This document shows positions 8,562 through 18,036 of a stretch of DNA of 56,937 bases, one piece after another. The stretch is from Bacteroidales bacterium (GTDB taxonomy: Bacteria; Bacteroidota; Bacteroidia; Bacteroidales; P3). Location: the NCBI GenBank assembly GCA_017940465.1, contig JAGAYN010000030.1, positions 1 through 56,937 of the forward strand, written 5' to 3'. Position numbers and translations under genes: made by a program. The notes under the pieces are model-generated. The model was given only the letters and a program-made list of their open reading frames with translations. It did no database searches and was not told where the DNA came from. The first letter of the stretch is position 1, and each line of letters begins with the position of its first letter.

Positions 8562-8656
8562 AAACAAAGGGGGCCCCAAGACAGGGGCCCGCAGTTGCTA
8601 TTAATCCTAAAACACAAAATGGACACAGTGTTGTCAAGACGTTTGATGTTCCATTT
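8562..8656 (-). ncRNA. Candidate small RNA, convergent with ubiE
   Basis: On the minus strand, a -7 box TACTTTTG followed by CA (8663-8670) has a TTG 20 bp upstream (8691-8693). About 93 nt further on, GGGCCCC-TGTCTT-GGGGCCC is followed by CCTTTGTTTC, which looks like an intrinsic terminator ending next to the ubiE stop. No meaningful peptide is encoded. I do not recognise an RNA family. It could base-pair with the ubiE 3' end if transcripts overlap. Confidence 0.45.
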
Positions 8657-8662
8657 CGGATG

Positions 8663-8693
8663 CAAAAGTACACCCGTTTCCGGGACCCCGCAA
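8663..8693 (-). promoter_or_regulatory. Minus-strand promoter of the candidate small RNA
   Basis: -7 TACTTTTG at 8663-8670 read leftwards, with TTG at 8691-8693 giving a 20-bp spacer. No minus-strand gene follows it. Confidence 0.5.
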
Positions 8694-8798
8694 TAACCAA
8701 TAGTGGTGATTTGGATTCCGGTGATTTGTATCTTGTTGTGTAATAGTAGGTTGTGATGTGGTGGAAAATTCGGTGGGTGCAGTTTGGGGATTATTTTG

Positions 8799-8806
8799 TA
8801 TCTTTG
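8799..8806 (+). promoter_or_regulatory. -7 box of the Sel1-repeat gene
   Basis: TATCTTTG followed by CA. Transcription should begin around 8812, leaving a leader of about 17 nt before the ATG at 8829. Confidence 0.6.
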
Positions 8807-8828
8807 CACCTTGAAATTTTGACTGTTC

Positions 8829-10568
8829 ATGATGAAGAAAATCGCTTTTTTCCTCCTTTTGGCGCTCCCTGTGGCAGGGTATGCGCAAGATGTCAAGCAA
8901 CTGAAGCGTCAGGCCAAGGCCGGCAGCAGCGAGGCTGCAATGGCCCTGGCGCACTACTATGAGGAGCAGGACCAGTACAAGAAGGCTGCCAAATACTACG
9001 AGCAGGCGGCTACCCCGCAGGCCGACTACGAACTGGCGGCGCTCTATATCAATGGACAGATGGGCAAGGGTTCCGACAAGGAGACTGCCCGTGGCATCGC
9101 CCTCCTGCGCCGCTCTGCCGCTGCGGGCAATCGCGACGGGCGCTACTGGCTGGCCTACTGCATGTCCAGGGGCCTTGCCGGGGAGGGCAAGGACGACTCC
9201 GCCTTTGTCCTCTACAGCCGTCTGGCCGACGAGGGCGACAGCATGGCCATGCTCCAGACCGCCGTGGCCTATGACCTGGGCCGCGGCACCCAGCCGGACA
9301 CGGCGCGTGCCCTGCAGCTCTACCGCAAGGCAGGCGACCTCGGCGTGAGCAATGGCTACAGCTTCCTGGGTGATTTCTATCGCGACGGGGAGTACGTGGC
9401 GCCCAATGCGGATTCCGCCTTTGCGCTCTACAGCCGGGCCTACGGGCTGGGGGGCAACAACACCGTCGCCGCCCTCTCGCTGGCACAGTGCCACCTCGCC
9501 GGCACCGGCACTCCGCGCGACACCGCGGCGGCCATCCCCTACCTCATGCAGGCCGCCGGGGAGGGGCATCCTATGGCGCAGGGACTTTTGGGCGATGTCT
9601 ACAACTACGGCTGGGGCGGCATCAGCCCCAGTGCCGACTCGGCCTTGGCCTACTACCTTGCGGCCGCGCAGCAGGACGACCCTCGTGGCGACTACATGGT
9701 GGGCGCATGGCTCTACGACCGGGGCGCCTACGAGCAGGCAATCCCCTATATCGTCTCCGCCGCCGAGAACGGCAACATGGATGCCATGCTCCTCTACTGC
9801 CGTGCCTCCCTATTCGGCTATGGCGTGGAGGCGCAGCCGGAGCAGGCCTACATCATGGTGCGTGAGCTGACCGAAGTCATGGAGGGGGGCGAGGCGCACA
9901 CCCTTCTGGGCAACATGCACTACAGCGGTATCGGCTGCCAGCAGGACTACGGGCAGGCGGTGCGCTACTTCGACACGGCGGCCAGGCTGGGGGACAGCCA
10001 GGCCATGATGTTCCTGGGCGACCTCTATGCGCGCGGGGAGGGGGTGCCGCGCGACACGGTGGAGGCCCTGCAGTGGTACGAGCGCGCCGTCGCTGCGGGC
10101 TCGCTGCGGGCCATGAAGACCCTGGCCGCCAGTCATGTCACGGGCCGCCTGGTGCCGCGTGACCCCAAGCGGGCGGTCGAGCTCTACCAGATGGCTGCCG
10201 ACCGCGGCGACCTGGAGGCCATGTGCCGCCTGGGCCTCTGCTATGAGACGGGCGAGGGGGTCATCCTCAACTCGCGCCGTGCCTACAGCCTCTATACCGA
10301 GGCGGCCGAGAAAGGCTCTGCCTTCGGCAAATACCTTACGGCCATGTGCTATGTGCAAGGCATCTATGTTCAGGAGGATGTGGAGCAGGCCTTCCAGTGG
10401 ATGCTGCAGGCCGCCGAAGGGGGACATCTGGATGCCTGCTACCTGACGGGGGCGATGTATGCCACCGGCGAGGGGGTGAAGAAAAACAAGAAGGAGGCGC
10501 GCAAGTGGCTCTCCCTGGCGGCCGAGAACGGGCATGCACCGGCGGCCGATATGCTAAAGATCTTGTAA
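8829..10568 (+). CDS. Secreted Sel1/TPR-like repeat protein
   Basis: A 579-residue protein with a Sec signal peptide (MMKKIAFFLLLALPVAGYAQ), so probably periplasmic or surface-located. The rest is a solenoid of about fourteen Sel1-like repeats of 34-38 residues. Diagnostic pieces include ALAHYYEEQDQYKKAAKYYEQAA, YARGEGVPRDTVEALQWYERA and CYETGEGVILNSRRAYSLY. Sel1 repeats mediate protein-protein interaction, and the partner is not evident. A second ATG at 8832 gives the more standard MKK start. The gene appears monocistronic, with a -7 box at 8799 and a new promoter at 10627. Confidence 0.9.
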   Translation: MMKKIAFFLLLALPVAGYAQDVKQLKRQAKAGSSEAAMALAHYYEEQDQYKKAAKYYEQAATPQADYELAALYINGQMGKGSDKETARGIALLRRSAAAGNRDGRYWLAYCMSRGLAGEGKDDSAFVLYSRLADEGDSMAMLQTAVAYDLGRGTQPDTARALQLYRKAGDLGVSNGYSFLGDFYRDGEYVAPNADSAFALYSRAYGLGGNNTVAALSLAQCHLAGTGTPRDTAAAIPYLMQAAGEGHPMAQGLLGDVYNYGWGGISPSADSALAYYLAAAQQDDPRGDYMVGAWLYDRGAYEQAIPYIVSAAENGNMDAMLLYCRASLFGYGVEAQPEQAYIMVRELTEVMEGGEAHTLLGNMHYSGIGCQQDYGQAVRYFDTAARLGDSQAMMFLGDLYARGEGVPRDTVEALQWYERAVAAGSLRAMKTLAASHVTGRLVPRDPKRAVELYQMAADRGDLEAMCRLGLCYETGEGVILNSRRAYSLYTEAAEKGSAFGKYLTAMCYVQGIYVQEDVEQAFQWMLQAAEGGHLDACYLTGAMYATGEGVKKNKKEARKWLSLAAENGHAPAADMLKIL

Positions 10569-10597
10569 TGTGCTGGTTTCGAGTGGCTTGAGTAGTT

Positions 10598-10606
10598 GGG
10601 GGGGGG
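10598..10606 (+). repeat. Homopolymeric G tract (9 G)
   Basis: Nine consecutive G between the Sel1 gene and the -33 box of the giant surface-protein gene, 20 bp upstream of TTTG at 10627. It lies upstream of the promoter rather than in the leader, unlike the C tracts at 509 and 21296. Confidence 0.7.
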
Positions 10607-10626
10607 TAGTTTAACATTTTTTATAT

Positions 10627-10657
10627 TTTGCCATTGTTGGAGAAATGAGTATCTTTG
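10627..10657 (+). promoter_or_regulatory. Promoter of the giant surface-protein gene
   Basis: TTTG at 10627-10630, a 19-bp spacer and TATCTTTG at 10650-10657. The roughly 60-nt leader contains a hairpin, ATGTTGCAG-CTT-CTGTAACAT at about 10672-10692. Confidence 0.85.
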
Positions 10658-10721
10658 CTCTTTAAACAGTTATGTTGCAGCTTCTGTAACATATTGGCAA
10701 CAAGAGTGTTGAAAATAAAAT

Positions 10722-13700
10722 ATGATTATGGTCAATAGCAATAACTATCGGAAGACTGTGGCAGGGGCCGCAGTGAAACATTCATCCAGTGTCAAATGGC
10801 TGCTGGCAGCGGTGGCTGCCCTGCTGCTGGCCCAGCCGGCCGTGGCGCAGAGCCCCCTCATTAATCAGAATTTTGACAATATCACGGGTGCCAATGGTAA
10901 CGGATCCAATTCGAATGGTGCCACCGCCAATGCGAGCACGATAGGCACCCTTAATGGCTGGGGTGCCTATGGCACGAGTGGTTCCATGCCTCATATTGTC
11001 AACAGTGCAGCCCCCAGCAAATATTGCTACCGTAGGGGGACCAGGAATCTTGCTTTTGTGTCCAGTGTAACCATCGGGCCATCGCACGTGTTGCTGCCTG
11101 TCCTTTCTGAAGCTGTGAATGAACTCGGTATCAGCCTGTGGCTCTGTACCAGTTCGGATATGGACGGAACGCTGTCTATCGGCTATGTGACCGACAATGA
11201 CACCTCCACCTTTGTCTCCCTCGCGGATTACCATGCTTCGGCGGCCACTAAGTACACTTCTAATACCAACCCCCAGCCTGTCGGCTCGGGCATCGACATT
11301 ATGATGAATCTCACCTCGGCACCCTCCACCGCCACGCGTATCGCCCTGCGGTGGTCGAGCACCAGCACCAGCGTAGCGGTTTGCGGTATCGACGATGTGG
11401 TGGTGGACATTGCTGACCTGTGCCCCAGCGTCACCGGGCTCACGGCGACGCCCAGCTACACCACCGCCGCCCTCACGTGGACCGAGGCGGGCTCTGCCAC
11501 GCAGTGGAAGGTCTCCGTCAATGACGGCACACCGGTGACGGTCGGCACGACCAGTTATGAGCTTCAGGGCCTCACCCCCGGCACCAACTACACCGTCAAG
11601 GTGGAGTCGGTCTGCGGTGGCGGTCACGCGAATGTCACCCCGTCCACAGTCAGTTTCACCACCGCCAGCTGCCTGCCGGTGGAGAACCTTGCGGCGGCCA
11701 TCGGCTACACCACCGCCACCCTCACATGGACCGCGACGGGCAGTGCCACCTCGTGGCAGGTGAGCCTCGGCGGCGGCAGCCCCGTCACCGTCACTTCGCC
11801 CACTTACACCTTCACCGACCTCACCCCCAACACCGACTACACCGCCAGCGTGCGCACCATGTGCGCCGAAGGGCTCTTTTCCAGCCCGGTCTCGGTCAAC
11901 TTCCGCCCCACCTGCCAGCAGCCCACCGGCCTGGCCGCCACCGACGTGACGGGCGGCACGCTGGTCCTTGCTTGGGCGGGCGCCGATGGGCAGTATGAGG
12001 TCCAGATCGCCACCAACAGCACCTTCACCGCCGACGTCCAGACCGCCACCGTGGCCACCGCCTCCGCCACCTTCCCCAACCTGGAGGTCGGCGAGCGCTA
12101 CTATGCCCGTGTGCGCGCATTTTGTGGCAGCGATGCCAGCGTCTGGTCGTCCACCCTCTCTGTCCGCATCACCGACATCCCCGCCACCGGCCTCTATCCC
12201 GGGCAGGGGCTGGTGGTGCTCAACGACCTGGAAGACCACGAGTGGGCCTACTACAGCGACCCCAACAGCCCCGCGCCGCTCCACTCCTACAACCCCGCCG
12301 ACGTGAAGATTGTCTACCTCGGCAACGGCAACAACGTCTCCACCAGCAGCGAGGCCTGGCCCGCCCTCAGCACCTTCACCGCCCCCAGCGTCACCACCAT
12401 CAGCGACGGCGCCGCGGTGGGCATCAGCCAGTTCGACCGCCGCTTTGACAAGTTCCACTACTACCAGACCCTCGAGCGCCTGGACGGCAAGACCGCCGCC
12501 ACACCCGCCGCCGCCACCGGCCGCTGCGCCTACCGCACCATCTTTAACCCCTTCTCCCTCCGCCCCGTCTACGGCACCTCGCTGCCCTCCACCGCAGCCA
12601 AGAGCAACTGCCGTGGCTGGGAGGGCTGGCGCGGCTTCTTTGCCTGGCGCCTCAAGCATGTGGCCGGTGGCGCCATCTACCGCGCCGAGACCGGCGGCAG
12701 CGCCCTCGCCGTGGGCGACACCGTGGGCGCCGACGTGCAGGTCTACTTCCAGCCCGACGCCGAGGACGGCATGGAGGTGGAGTTCGAAGCCCTCTGGGCC
12801 CGCGCCTGGCTCACCATCTCCTACACCAGCTGGGGCCCAGTGTCTGGATACACCGCTGATCGTGGTGTGTTCAAACAGAACGTGGGTGTCGAGCGCAACT
12901 TCTGTGTCCTGCAGGACTATACCACACATGTATTCCAGAGCCGTGCTACAAGCGGTGGTCGCCCTATCGCCGATGTCGACGGCAACTTCCCCACCGTGCC
13001 GGTAACCTACACCTCGGTGCTGCCCAACGGCACCTCCAACGGCACCACCAAGGTCTACGAGGCCCTTTCGGGCGCGGCTCTGCGTATCGACGAGGCCGGC
13101 GGCTACAACACATCCGACCTCCCCGTGCGCTGCCACGCCGACACCCGCTTCGAGTACCTCACCATCCGCACCAATAATGCCGGCGCCATCCACGGTCAAA
13201 CGACCGTGCCCAACTCCAGCTTCTCGGCCGACGGTTTCAACTTCACCATGGGGCGCGGCATGAAGCACACCGGCGAGGGCGGGGCATGGGCCGACAACGA
13301 CCACGGCATCAACTACCTGTGGGGCATCGGCCGCATCACCCGTCCGGACAAAGTGGACCAGGCCGGCACGCACCAGTTCTACACCGACCGCTTCGAGGAG
13401 ATATACAAAGCCACTTCCTATACGAACAACCTGTCGGGCGATATCGACAATCTGCCAGGATATACGCTTGACGACAACGAGAGCATCCGTGACAGGCTTG
13501 CCCAATACAAGTCAACGGGACGCAGCCTCAACTACACCTTGCGCCTTGAGACAGGCTGCATAGGCTACCCCCTGGCCTACTACGGCTGGAACAACTATGT
13601 GAGTTCTTACAATTATGGTAACGGCAGCGCCAAGAGAGGCGTGTTCTGCGCCCCGCACGTATGGGTAACAGGCGCCGACAACCATGTGCGTCTCATCCTT

Positions 13701-15749
13701 GGCAACGACTACGACCGCGCCCGCGAAGACTCCCAGGATTGGACGGACGCCATGGCCAAGGACAGCTGCTCGCTGCGTACCAGCGTCCCCTTCCGCGGCG
13801 GCAACTACTATATCCAGATGCCCAACCAGGATTCGAGCAAGGTGATGTTCACCGCCGTCATCAAGAGCGGCTTCCACGGCTACCGCATGTGGCGCCGCGC
13901 CTTCGACCCGGCTACGGGTAACTTCTACGCCGGCGACCATGTTACCCCGGGCTACCCCTACGACACCACCGGCTATTCCGGCAGTGAGGGCAAGTGGGGC
14001 TCCGGCCAGATCGACTACCTCTCGAGCTCCAACGGATCGCTGCCCTACGGCTTCGGCGACGGCGGCACCGACGGCGACCCCAAGAATATCTACATCGGCG
14101 TGTCGAACAACATGGAACACTTCAAGGGCAAACGCTACTGCCTCATCGAGGGTGGCTACCTCTGGACCTCCATCTCCGGCTGCGCCTGGGACACCCTGAT
14201 GACCAACCGCGACGACAACGACGTGGCCGTCATCCGCATGAAGGGCGGCAACCTCTACGGAGCCGTCTTCGGAGGCACCAACACCTATGCCGACGGCGCC
14301 GGCGGACGCCAGCTGATCTTCACCGGCGGCAAGGTGTGGGGCTGGATCAGCGGCGGCGCCAACGGAACCGCCATGGCAGACAACAACAAGCTGGCCGGCC
14401 ACCACTTCGGCAGCACCTATATATATGTAGGCGGCAACTTCCAACTGGGCAACGACACCACCGACCGCCGCGTCGGCACCTACGTCAACACCATCGGCCG
14501 GACCGGTGCCAACGACGGCAACCTCTTCGGCGCCGGCTGCGGCATCAAACCCTACAGCAAATGGGATGATACGCCGGCCGATTTCAACGACAATGCATGG
14601 AAATTCCACGAGTGCGGCGAGGTGTGGAACAGCACCGTCGTCGTGGCCGACCAGGCCAAGGTGCTCTACGACGTCTACGGCGGTGGCAACTATGGCTACA
14701 ACAAGCGCGGCTACAGCTCCGACGTCCGCATCCTCGGCGGCCACGTGGGAGGCAAGGTCTTCGGCGGCTCCAACAACAAGTCCACCGGCTCCTCCAACAT
14801 CCTCATGACCGGCGGCACCGTGGAGCAAGGCATCTACGGCGGCTGCAACAACTGGGGCGTCCTGCTGGGCGATGTCAATATCAATATCCTCGGCGGCACC
14901 GTCGGCTCGGGTATATGGCCCGAGGCCAGTGTGTTCGGCGGCGGCTACGGCGAGAACACCACCACCAGCGGCAATATCACCGTCAACATTGGCGACTCCA
15001 CCACATGGCAGGGTCCTCACATCTGGGGCGACGTCTACGGCGGCAGCCAGATGGGCAACGTGCTGGGTGGCGACACGGTGAGCTCCGGCTACAGGGTCAT
15101 CACCTACCGCATCAACAATGCCAGCAACAGCAATAGAGACCCACAATACTCCACCACTCCGTTGGCCACGGTGGCGATTGACACCGCCGGGCGCTACGAC
15201 AGCAACCACAAAGGGACGGTGAGTTACTTCGCCGGCAACATCGGCGGCAACATCTACGGCGGCGGCTACGGCCAGAACGGCAAGAGTGCCACCAGCTATG
15301 GCGACGTGGAGGTGCGCATCCTGGGCAACCTGGAACACACCGACCCGACCGTCAGCAACGATGTCTACGGTGCCAACAATCTCAGCGGCAAGCCGATGGG
15401 CAAGGTGCAGGTGACGATAGGCTCGGTCGACTCGGTGGCATCCGGCGACCGCAACCGGCCACTGCTTCGCGGCAATGTCTATGGCGGCGGCAACGAAGCC
15501 GCCTATGGCGCTGCATCGACCACGACCACCCTGAAGGTCGACATGCTTTCCGGCACGGTGATGCAGAGCGTCTTCGGTGGCGGCAGGGGCACGTCGGCCG
15601 TGGTCAACCTGCCCTCCGGCAAACCAGGCCTCACCAACGACCGCGCCACCCAGGTGCACATCCACAACGGAAGCGTCCGTGGCAACGTCTACGGCGGCGG
15701 CAACGCGGCCAAGGTGGTCGGCAACACGAAAGTCATCATCGGCGAGTAG
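10722..15749 (+). CDS. Giant secreted surface protein: N-terminal lectin-like region, three FN3 domains, Gly-rich beta-solenoid
   Basis: A 1675-residue exported protein with a long signal region (about residues 1-43, ending AQPAVAQS). Residues of about 46-230 resemble a jelly-roll adhesin or MAM-like module (NQNFDNI... VCGIDDVVVDIADL). Three fibronectin type III domains start near 233, 316 and 397, each beginning at a Cys. From about 484 a region shared with the protein at 21379 begins (EWAYYSDPNSPAP, NPADVKIVYLGNG). The C-terminal 550 residues are dominated by short repeats of the VYGGGN / VFGGG / IYGGGYG type, predicting a right-handed beta-solenoid. There is no T9SS tail; the protein stops at GNTKVIIGE, exactly where the paralogue continues into more domains. 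An adhesion role is inferred. ATG 10728 is an alternative start. Confidence 0.88.
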   Translation: MIMVNSNNYRKTVAGAAVKHSSSVKWLLAAVAALLLAQPAVAQSPLINQNFDNITGANGNGSNSNGATANASTIGTLNGWGAYGTSGSMPHIVNSAAPSKYCYRRGTRNLAFVSSVTIGPSHVLLPVLSEAVNELGISLWLCTSSDMDGTLSIGYVTDNDTSTFVSLADYHASAATKYTSNTNPQPVGSGIDIMMNLTSAPSTATRIALRWSSTSTSVAVCGIDDVVVDIADLCPSVTGLTATPSYTTAALTWTEAGSATQWKVSVNDGTPVTVGTTSYELQGLTPGTNYTVKVESVCGGGHANVTPSTVSFTTASCLPVENLAAAIGYTTATLTWTATGSATSWQVSLGGGSPVTVTSPTYTFTDLTPNTDYTASVRTMCAEGLFSSPVSVNFRPTCQQPTGLAATDVTGGTLVLAWAGADGQYEVQIATNSTFTADVQTATVATASATFPNLEVGERYYARVRAFCGSDASVWSSTLSVRITDIPATGLYPGQGLVVLNDLEDHEWAYYSDPNSPAPLHSYNPADVKIVYLGNGNNVSTSSEAWPALSTFTAPSVTTISDGAAVGISQFDRRFDKFHYYQTLERLDGKTAATPAAATGRCAYRTIFNPFSLRPVYGTSLPSTAAKSNCRGWEGWRGFFAWRLKHVAGGAIYRAETGGSALAVGDTVGADVQVYFQPDAEDGMEVEFEALWARAWLTISYTSWGPVSGYTADRGVFKQNVGVERNFCVLQDYTTHVFQSRATSGGRPIADVDGNFPTVPVTYTSVLPNGTSNGTTKVYEALSGAALRIDEAGGYNTSDLPVRCHADTRFEYLTIRTNNAGAIHGQTTVPNSSFSADGFNFTMGRGMKHTGEGGAWADNDHGINYLWGIGRITRPDKVDQAGTHQFYTDRFEEIYKATSYTNNLSGDIDNLPGYTLDDNESIRDRLAQYKSTGRSLNYTLRLETGCIGYPLAYYGWNNYVSSYNYGNGSAKRGVFCAPHVWVTGADNHVRLILGNDYDRAREDSQDWTDAMAKDSCSLRTSVPFRGGNYYIQMPNQDSSKVMFTAVIKSGFHGYRMWRRAFDPATGNFYAGDHVTPGYPYDTTGYSGSEGKWGSGQIDYLSSSNGSLPYGFGDGGTDGDPKNIYIGVSNNMEHFKGKRYCLIEGGYLWTSISGCAWDTLMTNRDDNDVAVIRMKGGNLYGAVFGGTNTYADGAGGRQLIFTGGKVWGWISGGANGTAMADNNKLAGHHFGSTYIYVGGNFQLGNDTTDRRVGTYVNTIGRTGANDGNLFGAGCGIKPYSKWDDTPADFNDNAWKFHECGEVWNSTVVVADQAKVLYDVYGGGNYGYNKRGYSSDVRILGGHVGGKVFGGSNNKSTGSSNILMTGGTVEQGIYGGCNNWGVLLGDVNINILGGTVGSGIWPEASVFGGGYGENTTTSGNITVNIGDSTTWQGPHIWGDVYGGSQMGNVLGGDTVSSGYRVITYRINNASNSNRDPQYSTTPLATVAIDTAGRYDSNHKGTVSYFAGNIGGNIYGGGYGQNGKSATSYGDVEVRILGNLEHTDPTVSNDVYGANNLSGKPMGKVQVTIGSVDSVASGDRNRPLLRGNVYGGGNEAAYGAASTTTTLKVDMLSGTVMQSVFGGGRGTSAVVNLPSGKPGLTNDRATQVHIHNGSVRGNVYGGGNAAKVVGNTKVIIGE

Positions 15750-15774
15750 GCATCCCGCCCGCCGGTTTTCCCCC

Positions 15775-15808
15775 AAAAACGCACCCCTCACCGGGTGCGT
15801 TTTTTTTA
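15775..15808 (+). terminator. Intrinsic terminator after the giant surface-protein gene
   Basis: AACGCACCC (15778-15786), a 6-base loop and GGGTGCGTT (15793-15801), followed by a run of eight T and upstream A residues. Confidence 0.9.
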
Positions 15809-15831
15809 TCTCCGAACCCCTCCCCGGGGGC

Positions 15832-15914
15832 ACTCCGGGAGCATACCAAGCGGGGAAGGAGAGGGGAAGAACATGATGCCTCCAGGGAGTTGATTATCAT
15901 CCTGTTGCATTTTG
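15832..15914 (+). repeat. Repeat family B, copy 1 (11-bp array plus tail) before thrS
   Basis: Four 11-bp units start at 15832, 15843, 15854 and 15865: ACTCCGGGAGC, ATACCAAGCGG, GGAAGGAGAGG and GGAAGAACATG. The shared tail follows (ATGCCT..., CTGTTG, TTTTGCC). Confidence 0.8.
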
Positions 15915-16033
15915 CCAATTTGGGGTCGAAAATCCAAAAACCGAGCCGGAATTTTCAGCCTTTTCCACCCCCTTTCCGGACCCCCTCGCGTGGGCAGTGG
16001 ACAAAAAAATCCTCCCATATTGTAAAAAAGTTG

Positions 16034-16041
16034 TATCTTTG
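16034..16041 (+). promoter_or_regulatory. -7 box of the thrS operon
   Basis: TATCTTTG followed by CA. The implied leader to the ATG at 16079 is about 31 nt. The -33 position lacks a clear TTTG. Confidence 0.6.
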
Positions 16042-16078
16042 CAGTTTGAAACAGTACGCACATTAGAGACATAATATC

Positions 16079-18013
16079 ATGATAAATATAACATTGCCAG
16101 ATGGTTCCGTGCATCGGCACGAGGCAGGGGTCACCCCGATGGAGATAGCAAAAGGCATCTCCGAGGGGCTGGCACGCAACGTGTTGGCCGCCAAAGTGAA
16201 CGGCCAGGTCACCGAGCTCAACCGTCCCATCCTCGAGGATGCCACGGTGCAGCTCCTGACGTGGAACGACGACGAGGGCAAGGAGACCTTCTGGCACTCG
16301 TCGGCCCACCTGCTGGCCTCGGCCATCGAGCTGCTGTACCCGGGCGTGAAGTTCGGCTTCGGCCCCGCCATTGAGAACGGCTTCTACTACGACATCGACT
16401 TCATGGACTACCAGATTTCCAGCGAGGACTTCCCGAAGATCGAGAAGAAGATGATGGAACTGGTGCAGGCCAAGACGCCGGTGTGCCGCCGTGAGGTGAG
16501 CAAAGCCGAGGCGCTGGACTTCTTCGGCAAGAAGGGCGACGAGTACAAGCTGGAGCGTATCGGCGAACTCAACGACGGAGAAATCAGCTTCTACGACAGC
16601 GGCGACTTCACGGACCTCTGCCGTGGCCCCCACCTGGTGGACTTCAGCGCCATCAAGGCCGTCAAGCTGCTGAGCATCGCCGGCGCCTACTGGCGTGGCG
16701 ACGAGCACCGTCCGCAGCTCACCCGCATCTATGCCATCTCCTTCCCCAAGAAGAAAGAGCTGGACGAGTACCTGGTGATGCTGGAAGAGGCCAAGAAGCG
16801 CGACCACAGGAAGATAGGCAAGGAGATGGGGCTCTTCATGTTCAGCGAGATGGTGGGCAAGGGGCTTCCCATCTGGCTGCCCAAGGGCACCGATTTGCGC
16901 CTGCGCCTGCAGGACTTCCTCTCCAAGATACAGAAGCGCTACGGCTACAAGCAGGTGATGACGCCCCATATCGGAGGCAAGCAGCTGTACGTCACCAGTG
17001 GCCACTGGGACCACTACGGGGCCGACTCGTTCCGCCCCATCACCACCCCCGAGGAGGGCGAGGAGTACCTGCTGAAGCCCATGAACTGCCCCCACCACTG
17101 CATGATCTACAAGAACGAGCCCGTGAGCTACCGCGAGTTGCCGTTGCGCATTGCCGAATACGGCACCGTCTACCGCTATGAGCAGAGCGGCGAGCTGCAT
17201 GGCCTCACGCGCGTGCGTTCCTTTACACAGGACGACGCGCATATCTTCTGCCGCCCCGACCAGGTGAAGGAGGAGTTCATCAAGGTGATGGAGATCATCG
17301 AGATCATCTTCAAGGCCCTCAGCTTCGAGAACTTCGAGGCCCAGATATCACTGCGCGACCCCGAGAACAAGACCAAGTACGTGGGCACCGACGAGAACTG
17401 GGCGAAAGCCGAGCAAGCCATCGTGGAAGCCTGCCAGGAGAAAGGGCTCAAGGCACGGGTGGAGTTGGGCGAAGCCGCCTTCTACGGCCCGAAGCTTGAC
17501 TTCATGGTGAAGGATGCCATCGGCCGCCGCTGGCAGCTGGGCACCATACAGGTGGACTACAACCTGCCCGAGCGGTTCGGGTTGGAATACATAGGCTCCG
17601 ACGGCCAGAAGCATCGCCCGGTGATGATCCACCGCGCCCCCTTCGGGTCGATGGAGCGTTTCTGCGCGGTGCTGATCGAGCACACGGGCGGCAAGTTCCC
17701 GCTGTGGCTCACGCCCGACCAGTTCATCATCCTGCCCGTCAGCGAGAAGTATATCGACGAGGCCAAGGCCATGAAGGCGCGGCTGGAGGATATGAACCTG
17801 CGCGGCACCATCGACGAGCGCAGTGAGAAGATAGGCCGCAAGATCCGCGACGCGGAGGTGGCCAAGGTACCCTTCATGCTCATCCTGGGCGAGAAGGAGG
17901 TGGCCGACGGCACTGTCAGCGTGCGCCGCCAGGGTGCGGGCGACCTCGGTGCGATGAAGCCCGAGGCCTTCGCCAAGGTGGTCGAGGAGGAGATTGAAGC
18001 AGTCATGATGTGA
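16079..18013 (+). CDS. thrS: Threonyl-tRNA synthetase
   Basis: Charges tRNA-Thr. The 644 residues have the full bacterial order. A TGS domain ([20 protein letters not shown]) comes first, then the editing domain with [10 protein letters not shown] and the class II catalytic core (motif 2 around [18 protein letters not shown]). Motif 3 follows ([11 protein letters not shown]), then the C-terminal anticodon-binding domain. The zinc-ligand Cys is visible in MNCPHHC. It heads the widely conserved thrS-infC-rpmI-rplT cluster, 23 bases before the proposed infC start. Confidence 0.97.
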   Translation: MINITLPDGSVHRHEAGVTPMEIAKGISEGLARNVLAAKVNGQVTELNRPILEDATVQLLTWNDDEGKETFWHSSAHLLASAIELLYPGVKFGFGPAIENGFYYDIDFMDYQISSEDFPKIEKKMMELVQAKTPVCRREVSKAEALDFFGKKGDEYKLERIGELNDGEISFYDSGDFTDLCRGPHLVDFSAIKAVKLLSIAGAYWRGDEHRPQLTRIYAISFPKKKELDEYLVMLEEAKKRDHRKIGKEMGLFMFSEMVGKGLPIWLPKGTDLRLRLQDFLSKIQKRYGYKQVMTPHIGGKQLYVTSGHWDHYGADSFRPITTPEEGEEYLLKPMNCPHHCMIYKNEPVSYRELPLRIAEYGTVYRYEQSGELHGLTRVRSFTQDDAHIFCRPDQVKEEFIKVMEIIEIIFKALSFENFEAQISLRDPENKTKYVGTDENWAKAEQAIVEACQEKGLKARVELGEAAFYGPKLDFMVKDAIGRRWQLGTIQVDYNLPERFGLEYIGSDGQKHRPVMIHRAPFGSMERFCAVLIEHTGGKFPLWLTPDQFIILPVSEKYIDEAKAMKARLEDMNLRGTIDERSEKIGRKIRDAEVAKVPFMLILGEKEVADGTVSVRRQGAGDLGAMKPEAFAKVVEEEIEAVMM

Positions 18014-18036
18014 AATTAATATAGGAGAACCAAGTT

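Noticed and set aside
10782-13505. 907-codon open frame opposite the giant surface-protein gene
   Set aside because: Repetitive Gly/Ala/Val composition mirrors the Thr/Ala-rich sense strand; no start context or motif.
13512-15833. 773-codon minus-strand frame opposite the Gly-rich solenoid
   Set aside because: Pure complement of the GGC-rich repeats on the plus strand; no independent evidence.
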